Assembly: GCA_958452575.1 (NCBI GenBank)
Contig: CAUDUM010000002.1
Location: 372,001 to 436,000 of the forward strand
From: an uncultured Eggerthellaceae bacterium
GTDB lineage: Bacteria; Actinomycetota; Coriobacteriia; Coriobacteriales; Eggerthellaceae
Reading direction: 5' to 3'
Length of the DNA stretch: 64,000 nucleotides
Of the stretch, positions 8,262-17,500 are shown in pieces (the stretch's first letter is position 1; the number at the start of each line of letters is the position of its first letter). Both the position numbers and the translations under genes were made by a program. The notes under the pieces are model-generated. The model did no database searches, had not been told where the DNA came from, and saw only the letters and a program-made list of their open reading frames with translations.

Positions 8262-9122
8262 TTAGCAAGCCAGACCTACCGAGAGTTGGGTGGCGTAGAA
8301 CGCCAGTCGCAGGCAGAAGATGCCCACGAGCGCCAGCACCACGGCCAGGCCCGCCATGGCAACCTTGCCCTTGCCCAGCACCGCGATGAACAGCGGCGCG
8401 GCGGTGGCAAGCAGGCAGACGATGCCGATGACCAGCACCGGAATCGCCTCGGCGACCAGATCGGCGCCGGAGACGACCGCGTTGGACAGGTTGGCGACGG
8501 AGCCGACCTGCACGCCGGCGGCGACGGCACCCAGCAGGATGCCCAGGCCGCCCACGATCAGGACGAGGTTCTTGCCCTGACGGCCAAGGCCGTCCATGGA
8601 GCCGGACAGCGCAAACACGAGCGCAGCGAACGCGGAGCCGCCGCCCAGGCAGAAGCCGATGATCGAAAGCGGCAGCAGCGGCGAGTTCCACGAGGCGATG
8701 GTGTCCATCATGTAGGCGAAGCCGGTGAAGCAGGCGAACACGACGGCGAAGACGGCCACGACGGCGGCAAAACCCTTGCGGGCAGCGCCCTTGAGCTTGC
8801 CGGTGAGGGCGACGATCAGGTACGCCAGCGCGACGACCACGAACACGCTGCCCATGACGATCTCGTTGGTGAGCGGCGAGGAACCAAAGCCGTTGAGCGC
8901 GTTGACGGCGTTGAGCGGCGAGGCGAGGTGCGCGAACGAGCAGACAAAGCCCACCAGCACCACGACGAACGGGATAAGCGTCATGCGGTCGATCTTCTTG
9001 AGCTGCTCGTCGGTGAACGAAGCGGCGAAGAAGGCGCATGCCAACGCGACGAAGGCGCCGGCGCCCGCAGGAGCCAGGGTAGTGAACAGAGCCAAAGGCA
9101 GCTCGGCGAAGGCGGCCTCCAT
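8262..9122 (-). CDS. dmsC: DMSO-reductase-type membrane anchor subunit DmsC
   Basis: A 286-aa protein with eight predicted helices. It begins MEAAFAELPLALFTTLAPAGAGAFVAL and has the SFAHLASPLNAVNALNGFGSSPLTNEIV segment (H-L-x-x-P and S-P-L-T-x-E), both diagnostic of DmsC. It ends LRLAFYATQLSVGLAC. It takes electrons from menaquinol and passes them to DmsB. Its start lies 1 nt from the dmsB stop, in the conserved order dmsA-dmsB-dmsC. It parallels the orphan dmsC at 4818 but differs clearly in sequence, so the orphan is not a recent duplicate. Confidence 0.9.
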   Translation of the reverse strand: MEAAFAELPLALFTTLAPAGAGAFVALACAFFAASFTDEQLKKIDRMTLIPFVVVLVGFVCSFAHLASPLNAVNALNGFGSSPLTNEIVMGSVFVVVALAYLIVALTGKLKGAARKGFAAVVAVFAVVFACFTGFAYMMDTIASWNSPLLPLSIIGFCLGGGSAFAALVFALSGSMDGLGRQGKNLVLIVGGLGILLGAVAAGVQVGSVANLSNAVVSGADLVAEAIPVLVIGIVCLLATAAPLFIAVLGKGKVAMAGLAVVLALVGIFCLRLAFYATQLSVGLAC

Positions 9123-9123
9123 G

Positions 9124-9744
9124 CTACATCACCTCCACGGGGTTCGCGACGATGCCTTCACGGGCGTCGGCCGGCTGGGCATCGGGGGTTGCCTTGATAT
9201 GCAGGTTGGGACCGGTGTAATGAGCCGGCGGAAGCGGGGCGATGTCGGCGATCTCGCCCATGCCGGAGATCTCCTCCAGCGGGCCGAATTCCAGCGCACG
9301 CAGCGGGCAGGCGTCCACGCACATCGGGTTCTTGCCCTCAGCGACGCGCTCGGCGCATCCGTCGCACTTGACGGAATGGCCCAGCGTGCGGTCGACCGTC
9401 GGCACGTTGTAGGGGCAGGCCATCGCGCAGTAGCCGCAGCCGATGCACTTGCCCTCATCCACGCTCACCAGCCCGGTCTCGGCATCTTTGTGCATGGCGC
9501 CGGTCGGGCACACCTGCACGCAAGCCGGATCGTTGCAGTGCTGGCAGCCCAGCGACACGTGGTAGACGAACGCGCTGGACGTGCAGATGCCGTCAGCGTC
9601 GAGCTCGCAGGTGCCGCCCTCGTAGTCGTACACCTTGCGGAAGTGGATCCCCTCGGAGGAATCCTTGTAGTCCTTGCACGCCATCTCGCAGGTCCGACAG
9701 CCGGTGCAGCGAGTGGAGTCAAAATAGAATGCGTATTGCGTCAT
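9124..9744 (-). CDS. dmsB: Four-cluster 4Fe-4S electron transfer subunit DmsB
   Basis: A 206-aa ferredoxin-like protein with four cysteine groups: CTGCRTCEMAC, CQHCNDPACVQVCPTGAM, CIGCGYCAMACPYNVP and CDGCAERVAEGKNPMCVDACP. This is the DmsB/NrfC layout for four [4Fe-4S] clusters linking the membrane anchor to the Mo subunit. It opens MTQYAFYFDSTRCTGC as DmsB proteins do, and has no signal peptide because it travels with Tat-exported DmsA. It sits 17 nt downstream of dmsA and 1 nt upstream of dmsC. Confidence 0.93.
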   Translation of the reverse strand: MTQYAFYFDSTRCTGCRTCEMACKDYKDSSEGIHFRKVYDYEGGTCELDADGICTSSAFVYHVSLGCQHCNDPACVQVCPTGAMHKDAETGLVSVDEGKCIGCGYCAMACPYNVPTVDRTLGHSVKCDGCAERVAEGKNPMCVDACPLRALEFGPLEEISGMGEIADIAPLPPAHYTGPNLHIKATPDAQPADAREGIVANPVEVM

Positions 9745-9761
9745 GTTTTCCTCCTCTCACC

Positions 9762-12248
9762 TTATGCCTTGGCAACCTGGACGATCATCGAATGGGCGTT
9801 GCCGTTGCCCTTTGACAGCGGCGTGGGATGGTAGGTGGACAGCGTGTTCACGCAGCCGCCCTCGTCGATGCGGTCGCCGTTCATGTCGGCCTTGTGCCAC
9901 GCGCCCTGCGGGATGCCCACGACGCCGGGGATGATGCGGGGCGTCACCTTGGCATCGATGCGGATTTCGCCGGCGGGGCTTTTCACCGAGCAGCGATCGC
10001 CGTTCTTGATGCCGCGCTCCTCCGCGTCGACGGGGTTGATCCACACCTCCTGGCGCGCGACCTCCTCCAGCTCCTCGATGAAGCCGAACGACGAGTGCGT
10101 GCGGCTCTTGTGATGGAAGCCGGCACCGTACAGCGGATACTCCTCGGTCACCTTGCCGTAACCCTGGAAGCCCGGTTCGAACATCGGGATGGGGTTGATG
10201 TGCTCGTCCTCGGCCAGCTCGTAGGTCTCGGCCAGCTCGGCAAGCGTCTCGGAGTAGATCTCGATCTTGCCGGACGGGGTGGCCAGCGGATGGCCTGCCG
10301 GATCGTTGCGGAAGTCCTCCAGGCCGATCTTGCACGGCAGCTCGCGCTTGAACGGACCATCCTTCTGGATCTCCTCGAACGTGGGCATGTTGCCGTCCTT
10401 CGCAGCGCCCTGCTCGTAGAGGTACTGGATCCACTCCTCCTGGGTGCGGCCCTCGGTGAACTCCTCGCGCTTGCCGAACTTATCGGCGATGTCGGCGCAC
10501 ACGTCGTAGCTGGTGCGGCACTCGCCCGGGGCGCTCTGCGCCGGGCCGCCCACGGTCACGCCGGTGTACCACTCGGTGTAGCCCTGGGTGTACATGTTCA
10601 GCTGCTCGCCGCGCATGGCGTCGGGAAGCAGGATGTCGGCGTACTTGGCCGAGTCGGTCATGACGGTGTCCCACACCAGGATGAACTCGCACTTGCTCTC
10701 ATCCTGCAGGATGTCGTGGGTCAGGTTGATGTCGCCGTGTTGGTTGGTGATGCAGTTGCCGGCGTACTCCCAGAGGAACTTGATGCCGCAGGGCAGTTTG
10801 TCCACGCCCTTGATGCCGGCGTTGGTCGCGGTCATCTCCTCACCGTGGTCGACGGCGTTGAGCCACTGGTACACCGGAATGGACGCCTTCACATGGCTCT
10901 TCTCCGCAGCAGCGGGCAAGCCGCCCACCAGCGACACATACGGCTCGGCCTCACGCTGGCCCGTGTTGGTGCCGGGCAGGCCGAACTTGCCGATCAAGAT
11001 CGGCAGCATGCAGATCGCGCGGGTGGCGTCCTCGCCGTTGGTGTGGCGCTGCGGGCCCCAGCCCTGCACGATGAACGGCGCTTCGGCAGCAGCGATCTCG
11101 CGTGCCAGCGAGCGGATGGTCTCGGCGGAGATACCGGTGATGGGGGCCGCCCACTCCGGCGTCTTCTCGACCATGTCGTAACCGGTGCCCATGATGTAGT
11201 CCTTGTAGGACCTGTTCTGGCCCTTGGCCGATTCGGGCAGGGTCTCCTCGTCGTAGCCCACGCAGTAGGTGTGCAGGAAGTCCAGGTCGACCTCGTCGTT
11301 CTCGATCCACTCATGCGCGATGGCGTTGACCAGCGCGGCGTCGGTGCCGGGACGGATGGGCAGCCACTCGTCGGAATGGCCCGAGGACGTCTCGTTCAGG
11401 CGGTAGTCGATGTTGATGATGCGGCCGCCGCGGCCCTGCACCGCCTCGCGGACGCGGGCGAAGTCCCACACGATGTTGGCGCCGCCCATGCGGGTCTCGG
11501 CCGGGCTGTTGCCGAACATGACCACCAGGTCGCTCGCGCGCTCGGCCTCGGTCATGGAGCTGGCATTGGTGGCGTCGTACGGGCTGAACGCGGTGGCGGG
11601 AACGCCGAGCGTTTTATGATTGCCGTCCTCGTCCAGGTTGTCGGAGCTGCCGTACATGTACGTCATAACGCACTGCAGCATATGCGTGGAGTAGTCGTAC
11701 AGCGGATTCAAACGGCCGCCCAGGATGTTGAGCAGGCGGTCGGACGGGTTGCCCGTCACCGAGTACATGCCGGAGCCATAGGTGCGATAGATTGCCTCGT
11801 TGCCGTACGTGTCGATGGTGTACTTGAGCTGATCGGCGATGATCTGGATAGCCTCATCCCAGCTGATGGGCTCGAACTTGCCCTCGCCGCGCTTGCCGAC
11901 GCGCTTCATGGGCTGCGTCAGGCGATCGGGATGGTTCAGCCAACGACGCATCGAGCGACCGCGCAGGCAGGCACGCGCCTGAAAGTCGGCGTCACCGGTG
12001 TCGTCGGTCTCCATGTACACGACCTTGCCGTCGCGCACATGCCACTTGAACACGCAGCATCCGCCGCAGTTCACGTTGCATTGGCTCCAGACGATCTGCT
12101 CTTCCCCTTCGGCATGGGCGGTCTCCACGCCCTGGCCGAACAGGGAATCGGCCGCCACCGCCGTGCCGCCGGCCGCCGCCAGCGCGCCGAGCGCGCCGGT
12201 CGTCTTCACGAACGTGCGTCGGCTGAGGCTGGGCATGATGTCAGTCAT
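9762..12248 (-). CDS. dmsA: Tat-exported molybdopterin oxidoreductase, DmsA type
   Basis: An 828-aa catalytic subunit with a twin-arginine signal (SLSRRTFVKTTGALGALAAAG, residues 7-26) and cleavage near AHAEG. The cluster motif CNVNCGGCC with a distant CLRG (about 35 residues on) is the DmsA-type 4Fe-4S (FS0) ligand set. GSGMYS and YDYSTHML follow; the Ser after DY aligns with the Mo-ligand serine of DMSO/TMAO reductases. The likely reaction is two-electron reduction of an S- or N-oxide; the natural substrate is not certain. The start is ATG 12246-12248 with GGGGAGAGCAT before it; the frame stays open upstream but without signal-like sequence. It heads dmsABC and is divergent from a membrane LuxR regulator that may control it. 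Confidence 0.92.
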   Translation of the reverse strand: MTDIMPSLSRRTFVKTTGALGALAAAGGTAVAADSLFGQGVETAHAEGEEQIVWSQCNVNCGGCCVFKWHVRDGKVVYMETDDTGDADFQARACLRGRSMRRWLNHPDRLTQPMKRVGKRGEGKFEPISWDEAIQIIADQLKYTIDTYGNEAIYRTYGSGMYSVTGNPSDRLLNILGGRLNPLYDYSTHMLQCVMTYMYGSSDNLDEDGNHKTLGVPATAFSPYDATNASSMTEAERASDLVVMFGNSPAETRMGGANIVWDFARVREAVQGRGGRIINIDYRLNETSSGHSDEWLPIRPGTDAALVNAIAHEWIENDEVDLDFLHTYCVGYDEETLPESAKGQNRSYKDYIMGTGYDMVEKTPEWAAPITGISAETIRSLAREIAAAEAPFIVQGWGPQRHTNGEDATRAICMLPILIGKFGLPGTNTGQREAEPYVSLVGGLPAAAEKSHVKASIPVYQWLNAVDHGEEMTATNAGIKGVDKLPCGIKFLWEYAGNCITNQHGDINLTHDILQDESKCEFILVWDTVMTDSAKYADILLPDAMRGEQLNMYTQGYTEWYTGVTVGGPAQSAPGECRTSYDVCADIADKFGKREEFTEGRTQEEWIQYLYEQGAAKDGNMPTFEEIQKDGPFKRELPCKIGLEDFRNDPAGHPLATPSGKIEIYSETLAELAETYELAEDEHINPIPMFEPGFQGYGKVTEEYPLYGAGFHHKSRTHSSFGFIEELEEVARQEVWINPVDAEERGIKNGDRCSVKSPAGEIRIDAKVTPRIIPGVVGIPQGAWHKADMNGDRIDEGGCVNTLSTYHPTPLSKGNGNAHSMIVQVAKA

Positions 12249-12594
12249 ATGCTCTCCCCTTTCCTTGTTGCCTTCTCGTCTTTTCCCGTATCCCCGCGTG
12301 CCGTCCGAGTTGGCGAAGCAGCGGCGCACCCCCATGCGTCTCTTTCGCTGCAAAACACCCCGCACACGCGCGGAAACCTTGGAGGCAGTGTAGCCTCCTT
12401 CGGGTGATGCCGTGTCACATAAAACGGGGGAACTTTGCGTTTTCCCAGGTGAGGAAGATACCCACCCTCCCCCTTTTCCGCAGCGGCAAATCGCGGCTGA
12501 CCTTTTCCCACCCGCACGCTTTCCGAAGGTTTGAGGCGCGGACAGATGCCGACGCCGGCACAGCGGATACCGATCGCGTATACTGATCGGGCAT
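12249..12594. promoter_or_regulatory. Divergent dmsA / luxR intergenic region
   Basis: This 346-bp gap holds no convincing gene. It contains the palindrome at 12381-12398 and, on the plus strand, TATACT at 12579-12584 only 10 nt before the luxR ATG. If that is a real -10 box, the regulator mRNA would be almost leaderless. No clear -35 matches it. Confidence 0.4.
12381..12398. promoter_or_regulatory. Palindrome around a possible dmsA -10 element
   Basis: GGAGGC-AGTGTA-GCCTCC is a perfect 6-bp inverted repeat with a 6-nt centre. Read on the minus strand, the centre is TACACT, a fair -10 hexamer about 135 bp upstream of dmsA. It could be the operator for the divergent LuxR protein; this is an inference from position only. 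Confidence 0.3.
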
Positions 12595-14199
12595 ATGGGA
12601 AACAGCGCACAGGGCATATCTCGGCGTCTGGCAGACGCGGCATCCGTCTTCAAGCCCAACGTGGCATCGCTGGGCTACGCTCTTTTCTTGGCCGTAAACG
12701 CCACCGGAGTGTGGGGCGGCGTGTTCCCGTTCCTCCCACTGCATTTCCAAACGCCGCAAATCCTTTTCTGGTTCTTTTTGGCCCAGTCGGTCACGTTTTT
12801 CGCAAGCTTTGTTGCCAGCGGGCTTGGCGCCTACTTCCTGCCCGGGCCGACCAAACGGCTTTCAGTCGTTTTGGCCGGCGCTCCTTATCTTGTGGGATGG
12901 TGCTGCCTTATCGCAGCAATCTACCTTGACGCGGCGGCGCTGCCGTTGGTGGTAGCAGGTGGCGCGTTTCTGGGGTTGGGCTCTGCGGGCTTTTACATGC
13001 TGTGGCAGCGTTTGTTCGCCAGCCGCGACGCCGACCGCGGCAACCGCGACCTCATCGCCGGCACCGCCTACGCCGCGCTGCTTTATTTCGCTTTGTACCT
13101 CATCCCCCAAGCCATTGCGGCGTTTTTGATTCCGCTGGTGTTCATGCCGTTGTTCGGCTTGGCCATCGTCGTGGAAAGCCGCACGGTCGACCGCAACCAG
13201 CCCATGTTCAAAGACGTGCCGCACGAGCACCCGCAGGTGTACCGCCGCGTGCTGAAGGATTACTGGCGCAGCGCGCTGTGCGTGGGAGCGCTGGGGTTTT
13301 CCGCCGGCATCATGCGCTCGCTCGCGCTGGGTGAGGTAAGCATGGGGACGTTCGTCAACGTGCTCTCGATGGCCGGTGCGCTCGCGATGGCCGTGACCAT
13401 GCTGGCGCTGTGGCGGTTCAAAAGCCTGCGCGTGAACGTGGTCATGGCGTACCGGTTCTTCTTCCCCTTCGCCATCACGGCCATCCTGCTGCTTCCGTTC
13501 CTTCCGCGCGATTACGGAAACTGGGTTGCCGCCATCATGTACGCGCTTTACAGCGCCGCCATCATGCTGATGATGATCCAATGCGCGCAGGCCTCGCGCG
13601 ACCGCGGCATCAACCCCGTGTTCATCTACGGTTTCTTCGGAAGCATCGTCTATGCACTCCACGACCTGGGATTTTTCGGTGGAACATTCGTCGAGCGCCT
13701 CGATGTGTTCGGCGCGTCGGGAATCACGCTGCTCGCATTGACGGCGGTGTACCTTTTGGGTCTGATGTACTTCGTTGGCCAAGGCGGGCTGCGTCGCGTG
13801 TTGGGCTTCGACGAGCACGACACCAGCATCGAGCTCGTGGCGCTTCGTCCTGCCGGTGAACCGCTGCCCGCACCGAAAGATGCCCGAAAGCCGCATGCCG
13901 ACGAAGCGCCCGCGCCGGCCTCCCCCGAGGCGGCTCCCATCGACGAACCCTCCTATCAGGACCGCTTGTCGAAGCAGATCGCCCTCGTGCAGCGCTACTA
14001 TCGTCTGTCGGCGCGCGAGACCGAAGTCATGGAGCTGATCGCGCGCGGCAACACCGTCGCGCGCATCGCTGAAATGCTGGTGGTATCGGAAAACACCATC
14101 CGCACGCACTCCAAGCGCATTTACGCCAAGCTCGACGTTCACAAGCGCCAGGAGCTGCGCGACCTGATCGACTCGCTCGACCCTCGCGAGCTGGACTAG
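12595..14199 (+). CDS. Membrane-anchored LuxR-family transcriptional regulator
   Basis: A 534-aa protein. About residues 20-400 hold roughly 12 hydrophobic helices in an MFS-like arrangement. A charged, Pro/Ala-rich linker follows (about 405-455), then a LuxR/NarL-type HTH at about 470-528: LSARETEVMELIARGNTVARIAEMLVVSENTIRTHSKRIYAKLDVHKRQEL. This membrane-domain-plus-LuxR-HTH architecture is widespread in Eggerthellaceae, where such genes often flank oxidoreductase operons. The membrane part probably senses a small molecule and the HTH acts at the nearby promoter. It is divergent from dmsABC, the likely target. The start follows directly on TATACT...ATATG with no clear ribosome site. Confidence 0.88.
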   Translation: MGNSAQGISRRLADAASVFKPNVASLGYALFLAVNATGVWGGVFPFLPLHFQTPQILFWFFLAQSVTFFASFVASGLGAYFLPGPTKRLSVVLAGAPYLVGWCCLIAAIYLDAAALPLVVAGGAFLGLGSAGFYMLWQRLFASRDADRGNRDLIAGTAYAALLYFALYLIPQAIAAFLIPLVFMPLFGLAIVVESRTVDRNQPMFKDVPHEHPQVYRRVLKDYWRSALCVGALGFSAGIMRSLALGEVSMGTFVNVLSMAGALAMAVTMLALWRFKSLRVNVVMAYRFFFPFAITAILLLPFLPRDYGNWVAAIMYALYSAAIMLMMIQCAQASRDRGINPVFIYGFFGSIVYALHDLGFFGGTFVERLDVFGASGITLLALTAVYLLGLMYFVGQGGLRRVLGFDEHDTSIELVALRPAGEPLPAPKDARKPHADEAPAPASPEAAPIDEPSYQDRLSKQIALVQRYYRLSARETEVMELIARGNTVARIAEMLVVSENTIRTHSKRIYAKLDVHKRQELRDLIDSLDPRELD

Positions 14200-14207
14200 G
14201 TCAAAAC

Positions 14208-14384
14208 GTGCGCTGTTGCGGCAAAGCTGACGACGCCGCTTCCGATCCGCTTCATCCGACATTCACACAGCTCTCCCAAACCGGCGATGCTGCAGCGCTC
14301 TTTGCGGCGGTCGCCATAGCCGCTGCAGCTGCTGCCGGAACGGGCGCTGCGTATGCCTGGCGCAAAGGACGCAACAACCGCTAA
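14208..14384 (+). pseudogene. Relic C-terminus of a sortase-type surface protein
   Basis: A 58-codon open frame (GTG 14208, stop 14382-14384). It encodes a complete sorting signal: LSQTGD, a hydrophobic Ala-rich helix, then AYAWRKGRNNR. The 1705-aa protein at 19067 ends almost identically: LSRTGDAAAP, a hydrophobic helix, then CAWRKRRSNR. No signal peptide, body or ribosome site precedes it; it starts 9 nt after the luxR stop. It is best read as the tail of a lost surface-protein gene, or the recombination scar of one. A tiny anchored peptide is possible but unlikely. Confidence 0.7.
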
Positions 14385-14395
14385 CCACGCGCGAC

Positions 14396-14431
14396 GGGCG
14401 AATCTGTTCGCCAAAACGAATAGATTCGCCC
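14396..14431. repeat. Inverted repeat after the sorting-signal relic
   Basis: GGGCGAATCT (14396-14405) pairs perfectly with AGATTCGCCC (14422-14431) across a 16-nt loop that contains GTTCGCCA. It begins 12 nt after the relic stop, so it may be the old gene's terminator. The rest of the 363-bp gap 14200-14562 holds no other gene. Confidence 0.5.
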
Positions 14432-14562
14432 GCGGGCGGCGAAAAACGGACGTTCAGAGAGATCGAATCAACGTTCACGCCACCTTTTTATGCGTCAAAC
14501 AGCAGGTACGTCCCAAGTCGGTTTCCTTTACAATGATCTATAAGCACGGAAGGGGGCCGACT

Positions 14563-17500
14563 ATGACCAATTACGAACCCAATCGTCCGAGCACATCCGA
14601 ACCAGAGCCCGTCCACGTGGATCCCGGCGATTGCCCGAATACCTCCCCCGCCCTCACGCGGCGCTCCTTCCTGATGGGAGGAGGCGCCACCGTTGCTGCG
14701 CTTATGCTGCCCTGCCTGGGCGTCTTCGACGGCAAGCGCGCCTATGCGCTCGACCCGACCGCCGGAAACGATGCCAGCGACCCCACCACCCAGTTCATCG
14801 TGCTTTCCGCCAACGAAATCGGCCTGTCCGTATACGACGTGGACACTCAAGGAAAAAACGCCCCGGTGCCGGGGGCGAAGGTGTCCATCGCCGCCGCAAG
14901 CGACTCGTCCAAGCGGCTCGAGGCCGTAGCCGATGACCTGGGTGCCGTGGTGTTCGACGTCCGCGACGTGGGGGCAACCGTCGACCTGGGGCCCGACGGC
15001 GTGCGCTACCGCTTCGAGGGGTCGGTCACCGTGTCCAACGGCGATGGCTACCGCATCTGCACGCTCACCAAGATCCGCGTGGACTCCGGCACGGCGATGG
15101 CGCTGCCCTGCTGCAAGATCGACGACCCCTCCATCCCCTATTTCGAGTACCTGTCGTTCAACGGCTGGGACATGCAGTACTGCGACTGCGAGGTGCTGCG
15201 CACCGGAGCCGCCTACAACCCCGTCCCCATCACGGGCAAGCTGCATCTGGCGGGCACGCAAACCGCAGAGGTATCGCTTTGGACGCGCACGACCGACGGA
15301 ACCCAAACGCTCGACGGCAAAGCGCTCTTCACCGTGAATGTCGACGTGAAAGGCGGCGTGGGAACGTTCAGGCGCAGCGATCTGTTCCTGAAGCTCGAAC
15401 CACCCTCCGACGCGCTTCTGCCCAAGGACCGCAGTTTCGAAGTGCACGTAAAGGCGGGCGGCACCACGTACGTGTTCCCGACGAAGCTGACCGCGCAAGA
15501 CTCGCCGATACCGTTCAAGACGGGCAACGCCAACGTGGTTCCGGAGGTCTCGTTCGGGCAAGCGGGCTCGTCGATGAACATCTTCACGCTGCCGTCGTCG
15601 TTCCCGGCGGTGCTAAGGGGCTCGAGCCTCACCTGCTGGGTGCCCACCTTCCCCCTCCAGTTCTACCTAAACCCGCTTGGATACTTCTTTCTGGGGGGCG
15701 GAATCTGCATCTCCAAGGAAGGCCAAGGCATCGAGGGCTTCAAGCAGGAGGGCTTTGCGAACGAAACCCGCAAGAGCTTCGACCAGCAATTCGGCGAGCT
15801 TGCGGAGCGCTGGAACAGCAAGTGCGACGCATACCGCAATATGAAAAGGGGGACCAACCCCGGCACCACGAACAAATTCGGCCATCAGTTCTCCAGCAAA
15901 ATCGGCATATCGTTCGCGGCCCAAGCCTACATCTCGGCGCAGTGCAACATCCTCGAGAATCCCAACGACATGAAGTTCACTGGCGTCATGGCGGCCATCG
16001 TCGACGTCTACGCGTTCGCCCACCTGTGCCAGCAGTTCACCATCGGGCCGGTCCCCTTCTTCATCGCGCTCAACATCTCACTCGATACGCGGCTGTTGTC
16101 CCTCTACGCCTCCTGCGAGTCCCCGGCGGGAGACCCCCTCAAGATCAGCCTCGTCCCCTCGGCAACCGGCGCGGGGTGCGTAGCCACCTTCGCCATATCG
16201 CCAAGCATAGGCCTCGGACTGGACGGCATGCTGGCGGTGTCGCTGTGCGGAACCGGCCAGATATCCACCTACATCGGCCTGATCTCATGCGAAACGACGC
16301 TATCGAGCCCGCGACGACACTTCGTGGTGAGCGCATCGCTTTCCCTCGACCTGGTGCTTCAGGCGCTTATATTCAAATGGAGCGGCAACATCTGGTCGGA
16401 GGACTGGCCCCGACTTTACGACAACTGGAAGGCCGACGGCAACGATGCGATCGAAGGCACCTCGATAGCGTCCTGCCCGACCCATCTGGCGCTCGGAGTC
16501 GATACCGACGGCAAGGGCATCTACTCCAACGAAGAGCCCGCAGCCCTTGCCGCAGCAGCCGCCGACGGCGACGGGATTGTCTCCCTTGCGGAGTTCGGAA
16601 AGCTCGCCGCCATCGTCACTTCCGACGAGCTGCTGAGGACGAAGGAGGCGACCGCGGCGGCGGTCGTCGGGTTCCAGGCAGCGCCCGCCTCCCAACCCGT
16701 GCAGATCGCGGGCAGCCTGCACGCCATCCCGATGGATGTGGCCGACTTGGGAGCGGAGGACGCCGAAGGCGCCGACGGCTACCTGTACGCGGACGCCGGC
16801 GAGGATCCCGCAGGCGCCTGCAACGGAGTCGCCGGCGTGGGCGGCATCGCCGATGCCGGCGGCATCATGCCGGACAAAGACGTCAAGATCGTCAGCAAGT
16901 CGTTCAGCAACCCGCGCGAGAAGGTCATCGTCTACGACGGCGTGACCATCCTGTTCAGGCTTGCGAACGTCGAATACGAAGTGAACGGCGTGCACGTGGG
17001 TCGCCCGCGTCTGGTCGCCCAGGTCTACAACGATGCAACGGGGCACTGGGGCCGCCCGAAAGTACTCGACATTCCCGTCACGGTTCCGAATATCGATCGC
17101 GCCGATATGTTCGACTGCGATTTCGACGTGAGCATGCAGACTAATTCGAATCCCTCTTCGCATCTGTACCAAGGAATCTACGTGAGCCTGGTAAGCACCC
17201 TGCGCCAGAACGGGGATGGCACCTCGTTCTTCAGCGCCGCCTGCGCCCCGGTGCTCACGGTTGCCGTGTTCAACCGCGACCTGCGCCGCCTGTCCTCGGT
17301 CATGTGGCGCGACGCCCCGGATGCCACGAAGGCAGGCGCCTATGCGATCACCTGCCCGCGCGTGACGACGGTCGAGCGCAACGGCAACCCCTTCTACATT
17401 GCGATGGCGTACCTGCGCCACGCCGCCGACAGCGAGCAGGGCGTGTTCGGCTCAAGCGCGAGCACCACCTGCTGCATCGCCGTGCCCATGGCTGCCAACC

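Noticed and set aside
9828..12407. Long open plus-strand frame of 859 codons opposite dmsA
   Set aside because: It is the antisense shadow of dmsA in high-GC DNA. The dmsA strand carries a Tat signal and the Fe-S and Mo motifs.
12249..12659. N-terminal extension of dmsA upstream to 12659
   Set aside because: It would place 137 non-signal residues before the Tat signal and overlap the divergent luxR start. The ATG at 12248 has a ribosome site.
14353..14562. 70-codon N-terminal extension of the 1486-aa protein
   Set aside because: It precedes the ribosome site GGAAGGGGG, overlaps the sorting-signal relic in another frame, and would bury the Tat signal.
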